In this document: positions 6,175-12,833 of the stretch, in pieces
Position numbering within the stretch: position 1 is the first letter of the stretch
How the letters are laid out: each line of letters begins with the position of its first letter
Assembly: GCA_910587375.1 (NCBI GenBank)
Contig: CAJULR010000014.1
Coordinates: 1 to 18,156, forward strand
Direction of reading: 5' to 3'
DNA length: 18,156 bases
Origin: Candidatus Gastranaerophilales bacterium
Lineage (GTDB): Bacteria > Cyanobacteriota > Vampirovibrionia > Gastranaerophilales > Gastranaerophilaceae
Translations under genes and position numbers: made by a program
Notes under the pieces: model-generated
Seen by the model: the letters and a program-made list of their open reading frames with translations, nothing else
What the model was told of the DNA's origin: nothing
The model's database searches: none

Positions 6175-8826
6175 TTATTTTTTGGCTTCGATAACAGCTT
6201 GGGCAGCCGCAAGTTTCGCCTGCGGAATTCTGAACGGAGAGCAAGAAACATAGTTCAAGCCAATTTTATGACAGAATTTAACACTGTCAGGATCCCCGCC
6301 ATGTTCGCCGCAAACTCCGCCAACAAGCGCACTGTTAACCTTCTTGCCCTTTTCCATAGACATTTCGATTAACTGGCCAACGCCTTTAACATCAAGGCTT
6401 TCAAACGGATTTCTCGGTAAGATTTTTTCTTCAACATATTTATTCAAGAATTTACCTTCCGCATCATCCCTTGAATACCCGAAAGTCATCTGCGTCAAGT
6501 CATTTGTACCAAATGAGAAGAACTCAGCATATTCTGCAATTTCATCCGCAGTTAAGGCCGCACGAGGAATTTCAATCATGGTGCCGAATTTATACTCAAC
6601 TTCAATTCCTTTTTCTGCCATAACTTCTTTTGCAGTTTTAACAAGAATTTCCTTTGCAACCTTAAGTTCATTCACATGGCCGATTAAAGGCACCATAACC
6701 CAGGGTTTAACTGCAACGCCTTCTTTTTTAAGGTCGCAGCAAGCTTCAAAGATTGCTCTTACCTGCATAACGTTAATTTCAGGATAAGTTAAACCTAAAC
6801 GACAGCCGCGAAGTCCCATCATTGGGTTAGATTCAGACAAACCTTCAACAATATGAAGCATTTCTTCTTTTTCTTTCGCGTCTTTATTTAAAGCCTTCAA
6901 GGTTGCAACTTCTTTAATTAATTCTTCTTTTGAAGGAAGAAATTCGTGCAACGGCGGGTCTAAAAGCCTTACAGTTAAAGGCTTGTCGCCTAATGCTTTA
7001 AACATTGCATAAAAGTCTGAATATTGCATTGGAAGAAGTTTATTTAACGCTTCTTTTCTTGCCTCTTCAGTGCCTGCAATAATCATCTTTTGAACCCAAG
7101 GCAATCTGTCAGGGTCCATAAACATATGTTCCGTTCTGCAAAGGCCAACGCCCTCTGCACCAAATTTTAATGAGTTTTCAATGTCTTTTGGCGTATCTGC
7201 GTTTGACTCAACTTTCATTGTTCTGATTTCATCAACCCAAGAGAAGAATGTGTTCCAGTTGTCATCAATTTTTGCTTCAACCAACTGAACTGCACCTTCC
7301 ATAACAACGCCTCTGCCGCCATCAAGAGAAATAATATCATCTTTATGGTAAACCGTGCCGTCTGAACCGATTAAAGTTTCGGTATTCAAGTCAATTTTTA
7401 AATCTTCACAGCCTGAAACGCAAGGTTTTCCCATACCTTTTGCTACAACCGCAGCGTGAGATGTAGCGCCGCCCCTAAGAGTTAAAACACCTTGAGATAC
7501 TGCCATACCGTGGATGTCATCCGGGCAGGTTTCAATTCTTACCAAAATTACTTTTTCGCCGGCTTCGCCTCTTTTTGCAGCTTCTTCGGTGTCAAATACA
7601 ATTTTTCCAACCGCAGCACCCGGGGAAGCGTTTACACCTGTGCAAATCTTGTGGGCTGCTTCAAGCGCTTTAGTGTCAAAGCAAGGAAGAAGAATTTGGT
7701 TAACAGAATATGGGTCAACAAGTTCAATTGCTCTTTCCTTTGTAATAATTCCTTCTTTTTCCATTTCAACCGCAATTCTGATTGCAGCAGCAGCGGTTCT
7801 TTTGCCGTTTCTTGTTTGTAAAATCCAAAGTTTACCTTTTTCAATGGTAAATTCCATATCCTGAACGTCTTTATAGCGAAGTTCAAGTTTCTTTGCAATA
7901 TCAACGTATTGACGATATAAATCAGGCATTTCGGTTTCAAGTTCTGAAATCGGTTTTGGTGTTCTGATACCCGCAACAACGTCTTCACCTTGTGCATTTG
8001 TTAAATATTCGCCATAGAAAGAGTTTTCGCCGGTTGCAGGGTTTCTTGTGAATGATACGCCTGTTGCGCAATCATCGCCCATGTTTCCAAACACCATTGT
8101 CTGAACGTTTACAGCCGTTCCGAAATTATGGTCAATTTTATTCATATTTCTATATGCAACCGCACGCGGAATATTCCAGCTTCTAAACACCGCTTCAATA
8201 GCTTCTTGAAGCTGAACATAAGGGTCTTGCGGGAATTCTTTGCCTGTCACTTCTTTAATAACGTTTTTATAAACAGGAATTAAAGATTTCCAGCCTTCTG
8301 CTGAAATTTTTGTATCTTCTTTAACGCCTTCGCGTTCTTTTACTTTTTCCACTTCGGATTCAAAATATTTTTGTCTGTCCATATCCCAAGCAACAGAACC
8401 AAACATTGTTAAAAAACGACGATAGCTGTCATAGCAAAAGCGCGGGTTATTTGTTAATTTAACCATAGCTTCAACGGTTTCATCATTTAGGCCCAAATTC
8501 AAAATAGTTTCCATCATGCCCGGCATTGAAAGCCTTGCGCCTGATCTTACAGAAACCAACAAAGGGTTTTGAGTATCGCCGAATTTTTTGCCTGCCTGTT
8601 TTTCAACATCAGCTAAAGCAGCCCTAACTTCATCCATAAGGCCTTCTGGCATTTTATTGCCGTTATTAATATAATCCATGCAGGTTTCTGTTGTAATTGT
8701 AAGGCCCGGGGGAACGGGAAGCCCTGCATTAGTCATCTCTGCAAGGTTTGCGCCTTTTCCGCCAAGCAGATTTCTCATATCCGCATTTCCTTCACGAAAA
8801 AGCCAAACACGCTTTTCATTTGCCAT
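6175..8826 (-). CDS. ppdK: Pyruvate, phosphate dikinase
   Basis: The 883-aa length and motif order match bacterial PPDK. The N-terminal ATP-binding domain begins with VWLFREGNADMRNLLGGKGANLAEM and includes SVRSGARLSMPGMMETILNL (92-111). The phosphohistidine domain has GGATSH with His457, and Thr455 is the position phosphorylated in regulated plant PPDK. The C-terminal PEP/pyruvate barrel holds GLCRTEHMF (561-569), SFGTNDLTQM (771-780) and the acid Cys839 in VCGEHGGDP. The enzyme interconverts pyruvate, ATP and phosphate with PEP, AMP and pyrophosphate. In anaerobes it serves either glycolysis or gluconeogenesis. ATG 8826 has AAGGAG 11 nt upstream (8838-8843). It lies downstream of the 699-aa gene on the same strand with a gap of only 91 bp, but no functional link is evident. 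Confidence 0.97.
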   Translation of the reverse strand: MANEKRVWLFREGNADMRNLLGGKGANLAEMTNAGLPVPPGLTITTETCMDYINNGNKMPEGLMDEVRAALADVEKQAGKKFGDTQNPLLVSVRSGARLSMPGMMETILNLGLNDETVEAMVKLTNNPRFCYDSYRRFLTMFGSVAWDMDRQKYFESEVEKVKEREGVKEDTKISAEGWKSLIPVYKNVIKEVTGKEFPQDPYVQLQEAIEAVFRSWNIPRAVAYRNMNKIDHNFGTAVNVQTMVFGNMGDDCATGVSFTRNPATGENSFYGEYLTNAQGEDVVAGIRTPKPISELETEMPDLYRQYVDIAKKLELRYKDVQDMEFTIEKGKLWILQTRNGKRTAAAAIRIAVEMEKEGIITKERAIELVDPYSVNQILLPCFDTKALEAAHKICTGVNASPGAAVGKIVFDTEEAAKRGEAGEKVILVRIETCPDDIHGMAVSQGVLTLRGGATSHAAVVAKGMGKPCVSGCEDLKIDLNTETLIGSDGTVYHKDDIISLDGGRGVVMEGAVQLVEAKIDDNWNTFFSWVDEIRTMKVESNADTPKDIENSLKFGAEGVGLCRTEHMFMDPDRLPWVQKMIIAGTEEARKEALNKLLPMQYSDFYAMFKALGDKPLTVRLLDPPLHEFLPSKEELIKEVATLKALNKDAKEKEEMLHIVEGLSESNPMMGLRGCRLGLTYPEINVMQVRAIFEACCDLKKEGVAVKPWVMVPLIGHVNELKVAKEILVKTAKEVMAEKGIEVEYKFGTMIEIPRAALTADEIAEYAEFFSFGTNDLTQMTFGYSRDDAEGKFLNKYVEEKILPRNPFESLDVKGVGQLIEMSMEKGKKVNSALVGGVCGEHGGDPDSVKFCHKIGLNYVSCSPFRIPQAKLAAAQAVIEAKK

Positions 8827-8917
8827 AATTGAATTTTCTCCTTAATTTTTTAAACTGAAATTTAGTCAAAAGTTAAGGCGATTTTATCACAAAAACAAGT
8901 GCAAATAAAGAAAAAGT

Positions 8918-11017
8918 TTAAACCTCCTCTTGGAAACTCTTCTTTATTTTATTCATCGCTTCTTTCAGCTCATCAGTCAAACCTGCATTTTGCACAATTC
9001 TATCAGCGTAGAATTTTTGACACTCATATGGCAAATTGCTTTTGCAGGCAAAAGATATTACATTTCCAAGCCTTTCAATTTCTTCTTTTATAGGAGTTTC
9101 ATATTTTTTGCTTACCGCAATAGAACAAAGTAATGATATATCATCATTCCCTTCTGCCGCCAATTTTGAAATTCCGGAACCGACTAAACCGGAAACCACT
9201 TGGAATAATATATCTTTCTTCTTTCCTTTGCCGTCAAAATCATCAATGTCTTTTATGCAGTAAGAATAGAGGTTTGAAATATCATCAAATTTTGGTCTTT
9301 TGTCAATATGTATAATGTTTCGGCCTCCATTTGAACTTTTTAATTCAACATTGCAGGGATAATTTTTCATCTGTTTTGTAAAAGAAAGGCAGGAGATTAA
9401 ATCCTGATATGATAAATTAAACATTGAAGGGTCCTTGGAAGCATTATATAAAACAGTCTTCATGGCAAGCTCTGCCGCATTTTTCTCTCTTGATACGGTG
9501 TCGTTTCTTGCTTCTTTCATCTGTTTATAAAAATGTTCCCTGCTTGAAGCATCAACCTTTTCATCCTTTAATAAGCTTATCCAGGTTTCAAGGGATTCAA
9601 CATCCAAATTTTGCAAATCGGAAAGATAAAATTTAACAAACGAATCCGGCAAAAACGAATAGGCAGATTTATATGCACTAAAAAGCTCTTCTTTTGCTTC
9701 TTTCATTCTTTGTTCTTTTGAAATTATCGTTTTCCTTAATTCCCTTATTTCCTTTTTAATTTCCCCTGTTTTTTCATAAACACTTTTCTTAAGCTCACTA
9801 AAGCTACCGTCTTGTTCTGCAAGTTCAGCCCTTTTTCTTGCTTTTTTTATTTCTTTTCCTAAAATTTTTGAATAATCACTATTTTCATCTTCGCTATGGT
9901 GAATTTTCCAAAATTCCGTCATAATTTCAGACTGATAGCCGTTATATGCGTCAGTTCCATAAATTAAATTTTCGGGCATATTCATATTGTGCCTGATTAA
10001 ATATTCCGATAAATCTTTTCTAATTTGAGGACAATGGTTCCAGGCGTCTGTCATAAAAACTCTTTGAAACTCATTTCCTGACTGCATTTTGTTAATTAAT
10101 TCGGTTCTTTCGGCGTCAGAAAGCCTGTCCCATCTTCTAATTTGCGCTTCTCTTTGTTTTTCCCTGGTTTCTTTGGAAACCTCTCTTTTTGCATGTTCCA
10201 GCCCCGGGGCTCTAAAAGAGGCCTTGTGCAAACCTGAATTTGTCCTGTCGCCTTGCACTTTTGGAACTGCAGCGTAATGCGCTCTTAAAGCATTTGATAT
10301 AAGCCCGCCTATTTTTGCCGAATATTCTTCATCGGTTGTTCTTAAGGAATTTAAATATTGAAGAGAAGGAAGCTTTATTCCAAGGGCACTTAAAGTTGAA
10401 TAATTTATATAATTTTTATCTTCCCTTTTAAATACAGGGTTTATGTCTTTATCCAAATCTTCATTAATATCTGCCAGGGACTTAACTTCTAAAAATGCTT
10501 TCTTTAAAAGATATAATGTTAAATCTTCGCCTGAATTTACAACAGTTTCGCCCGCAGAATCGAGCGTATCACGCATAATTCTTGCTTCATATAAAAGCCC
10601 TGTTGTTGCCCTTGTGTCATCAATGCTTTTTAAATCTGCAAATAAAGGTTCATCAAAAAATAAAGATTTTACATCATCAACCGTCTGTATATTAGAATCT
10701 GCAAGCAAAGAAAAAGCCGTAATATGCGCTTCAAGGGGCGTTTTCAAATCAAAAGAAGACAGGTTTTCAATATAATCTTTAACAGTATCAGGCATTCTGT
10801 CCCTATTTACATTGTAAAATTTTTCAAGATTCATCCCGCGTGCACCAAAAGACAAAAAATAGTTTTTTGGATAAGAATTTATTGAAGCCATCCGGGGTGT
10901 GCTTTGAACGTTTTTATTAAAATAAGAATTTTCGCTTCCAGCTGCCGTTAAATTTGCCTGCACGGGCATATTTACCCTGAAACCGTTATTTATTGAACCT
11001 ACACCATTTATTTTCAT
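8918..11017 (-). CDS. Hypothetical 699-aa protein, mainly helical, with an N-terminal SFGA segment
   Basis: I do not recognise a family. Residues 1-50 (MKINGVGSINNGFRVN onward) are polar and low in structure and end in NYFLSFGARG (52-61), a layout I associate with many large Gastranaerophilales proteins. Residues 62-250 look helical. Residues 276-312 are highly charged (ETREKQREAQIRRWDRLSDA) and faintly recall NUMOD-type DNA-binding repeats. A coiled coil is likely at about 380-450 (LKKSVYEKTGEIKKEIRELR). The rest is mixed. There is no clear transmembrane segment or signal peptide. The frame stays open upstream to an ATG at 11230. I chose 11017 because those 71 extra residues look unlike protein, although the ribosome binding site (AAAGAAAG) is weak. 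It is divergent from the response regulator gene. Function is unknown. Confidence 0.75.
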   Translation of the reverse strand: MKINGVGSINNGFRVNMPVQANLTAAGSENSYFNKNVQSTPRMASINSYPKNYFLSFGARGMNLEKFYNVNRDRMPDTVKDYIENLSSFDLKTPLEAHITAFSLLADSNIQTVDDVKSLFFDEPLFADLKSIDDTRATTGLLYEARIMRDTLDSAGETVVNSGEDLTLYLLKKAFLEVKSLADINEDLDKDINPVFKREDKNYINYSTLSALGIKLPSLQYLNSLRTTDEEYSAKIGGLISNALRAHYAAVPKVQGDRTNSGLHKASFRAPGLEHAKREVSKETREKQREAQIRRWDRLSDAERTELINKMQSGNEFQRVFMTDAWNHCPQIRKDLSEYLIRHNMNMPENLIYGTDAYNGYQSEIMTEFWKIHHSEDENSDYSKILGKEIKKARKRAELAEQDGSFSELKKSVYEKTGEIKKEIRELRKTIISKEQRMKEAKEELFSAYKSAYSFLPDSFVKFYLSDLQNLDVESLETWISLLKDEKVDASSREHFYKQMKEARNDTVSREKNAAELAMKTVLYNASKDPSMFNLSYQDLISCLSFTKQMKNYPCNVELKSSNGGRNIIHIDKRPKFDDISNLYSYCIKDIDDFDGKGKKKDILFQVVSGLVGSGISKLAAEGNDDISLLCSIAVSKKYETPIKEEIERLGNVISFACKSNLPYECQKFYADRIVQNAGLTDELKEAMNKIKKSFQEEV

Positions 11018-11255
11018 CTTTTTTTCTTTCTTTTTTTGCATATATTTAAAACCCGAAGAAAAAATAAACTTGCCAAACACAGTAAGGTGGCAAATTTTAA
11101 TTTGTTCAAGTTTTAAATGTAAGAATGACAATATATCATAAAAATTAATTACCCGATGAGGTAATACACATTTATTTCCCCTTGTTATATTTTCAAATAC
11201 ATAAAAAGATTTTAAAAATATGTTGTACATAGATTAGCTTGGGAGCAATTAACAA
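11018..11255. other. Divergent intergenic region between the 699-aa gene and the response regulator
   Basis: This AT-rich 238-bp stretch must hold both promoters, but no hexamer pair is convincing. TTGCCA (11070-11075) and TGGCAA (11088-11093) form a 6-bp dyad with a 12-nt loop, placed within the likely leader of the minus-strand gene. GGGAG (11241-11245) is the ribosome binding site of the response regulator. Confidence 0.4.
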
Positions 11256-11924
11256 ATGGAAAAAACCAAAATTTATGTCGTTGAAGATTATTTCCTGATA
11301 AGAGTGTCATACAAACACAATTTAGGAAAAATTAAAGACTTCGACATTATTGGAGATTTTGAAACGGCAGAAGAATGTTTAGAGGCCATGGAAAAAGAAC
11401 AGGCAGACATCGTCCTTATGGACTTAGGCCTTCCCTGTCCTTATATGAACGGAATTGAGGCAACGAGAATTTTATGTGAAAAATACCCGAAAACAAAAGT
11501 GATAATTTTAACATCACACGAAACAGAACAGGAATTTCTTGCTTGCACAGCGTCGGGTGCTTCGGGCTATGTTCTTAAAGATTCAGACCCCGCTTTTCTT
11601 GAACACGCAATAAGGGCGGTAAAATTCGGCGCGCTTTGGTTTGATCCAAAATTTGCAGATGTTGCAAAATCCGCTTTTCCAAAACCAATTTCAACGGATT
11701 TTGAAAATTTATACCCAAAAAATGACATCAAAGATGTTTTAACATCAAGAGAACTTGAAGCCTTAAAGCTTGTGTCTGAGGGAAAATCAAACGTTGAAAT
11801 TGCAGAAATTATGATGGTGAGCAAAAACACAGCAAAAGCTCACGTTGGAAACATTTTAAATAAACTATCAGTTACAGATAGAGTTCAAGCTGCGGTTATG
11901 GCAGTGAAAGCCAAATTATTTTAG
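11256..11924 (+). CDS. NarL/FixJ-family response regulator
   Basis: The 222-aa protein has a receiver domain (1-125) with acidic Glu10 and Asp11, phosphoacceptor Asp56 in IVLMDLGLP, Thr86 in IILTSHE and Lys108 in GYVLKDSD. A linker follows, then a LuxR-type helix-turn-helix at 160-222 (LTSRELEALKLVSEGKSNVE, then IAEIMMVSKNTAKAHVGNIL). It is therefore a DNA-binding transcription regulator switched by phosphorylation. ATG 11256 has GGGAG 10 nt upstream. The histidine kinase gene starts 105 bp after the stop on the same strand, so the kinase is the obvious partner. Its targets are not visible. It is divergent from the 699-aa gene, which could be one target. Confidence 0.93.
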   Translation: MEKTKIYVVEDYFLIRVSYKHNLGKIKDFDIIGDFETAEECLEAMEKEQADIVLMDLGLPCPYMNGIEATRILCEKYPKTKVIILTSHETEQEFLACTASGASGYVLKDSDPAFLEHAIRAVKFGALWFDPKFADVAKSAFPKPISTDFENLYPKNDIKDVLTSRELEALKLVSEGKSNVEIAEIMMVSKNTAKAHVGNILNKLSVTDRVQAAVMAVKAKLF

Positions 11925-11934
11925 GGTCAAAATT

Positions 11935-12022
11935 TCAAAAAGGTTATTATTTAAAAAATATCAAAAAGGTTGTTTTATTTTAAATTAAAATATGACTGAA
12001 TATTAAACAAACATCAAAAAGG
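11935..12022 (+). repeat. Three copies of TCAAAAAGG between regulator and kinase genes
   Basis: TCAAAAAGG occurs at 11935-11943, 11961-11969 and 12014-12022, spaced 26 and 53 bp apart (close to one and two steps of 26). The third copy overlaps the ribosome binding site of the kinase gene. It may be a regulator binding motif, or chance in AT-rich DNA. Confidence 0.4.
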
Positions 12023-12029
12023 GTAAGAT

Positions 12030-12803
12030 ATGATAAACACAGAAAGGGATTGCCGAAAAATTGCCTCGGGTAATATTAGCGGCAACACTAACAATGCAAA
12101 AGAGATTGAGCAAAAGAAGGAAACCTTCGTTGCAGCTTTAACGCACGATCTTAAAACGCCAACAATTGCGCAGATTAGAATGCTTGAAATTCTGCTCACA
12201 GAGGCCTGCGGCAAATTAAACGAAGAACAAAAAGAAATAATTGAGCAAATGTTAAAATCCGCAAAATATATGCTTGGAATGATATCAAGAGTTTTACAGG
12301 TTTATAAATTTGAAAATGGCGAAACAAAACTTGAATATCAAACCTTTGATTTTAAAGAACTTTTGCTTGAATGCGCAAATGAGCTTTTGCCGCTTGCCTT
12401 AGATAGAAATTTACAATTTGAAGTAAAAATTAGCGCAAAAGAAAAAGAGTGCTTTATTTCAGCAGATAAAATTCAAATAAGACGCACAATTATAAACCTC
12501 ATTTCAAATTCAATAGCCTACGCTTATAAAAATACAAAAATCGAAATTGCCTTGAAAAAAGAAGATGAAAAAATTGTCTTTGCAGTATCAAATTCAGGCC
12601 CGTATATTCCGCCTGAAACTTTATCCACACTTTTTGATAAATATGTTTCAAGCAAAATAAACCCGGGGCTTGCAATTGGGGGCACAGGGCTTGGGCTTTA
12701 TATTACAGAAAGAATAATTTCAGCCCACAAAGGCGAAATTATTGCACAAAGCAGCAAGGATAACATTAACACATTCGGGTTTAAAATCCCAAAAGCACAG
12801 TAG
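12030..12803 (+). CDS. Soluble sensor histidine kinase (HisKA plus HATPase)
   Basis: The 257-aa protein holds a dimerisation and phosphotransfer domain with the H box VAALTHDLKTP (phosphorylated His39), then an ATPase domain with the N box INLISNSIAYAY (155-166), the G1-like NSGPYIPP (188-195) and the G2 box GGTGLGLYI (217-225). No transmembrane segment and no room for a PAS or GAF sensor exist: only about 30 residues precede the H box. The input is therefore cytoplasmic or comes through a partner protein. The G1 box has Asn188 where Asp is most common, a change also found in working kinases. The ribosome binding site is AAAAAGGG before ATG 12030. It very probably phosphorylates the regulator encoded just upstream. 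Confidence 0.9.
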   Translation: MINTERDCRKIASGNISGNTNNAKEIEQKKETFVAALTHDLKTPTIAQIRMLEILLTEACGKLNEEQKEIIEQMLKSAKYMLGMISRVLQVYKFENGETKLEYQTFDFKELLLECANELLPLALDRNLQFEVKISAKEKECFISADKIQIRRTIINLISNSIAYAYKNTKIEIALKKEDEKIVFAVSNSGPYIPPETLSTLFDKYVSSKINPGLAIGGTGLGLYITERIISAHKGEIIAQSSKDNINTFGFKIPKAQ

Positions 12804-12833
12804 ACACGCAATTAATTAAGAGAATGGCAAGAG

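Noticed and set aside
7492..7997. Open frames of about 110-120 codons within ppdK, on the other strand or in another frame
   Set aside because: They are shadows of a long, clearly functional gene, with no ribosome binding sites or recognisable domains.
11018..11230. A longer N-terminus for the 699-aa protein, starting at 11230
   Set aside because: The added 71 residues look like translated intergenic DNA and no ribosome binding site precedes that ATG.
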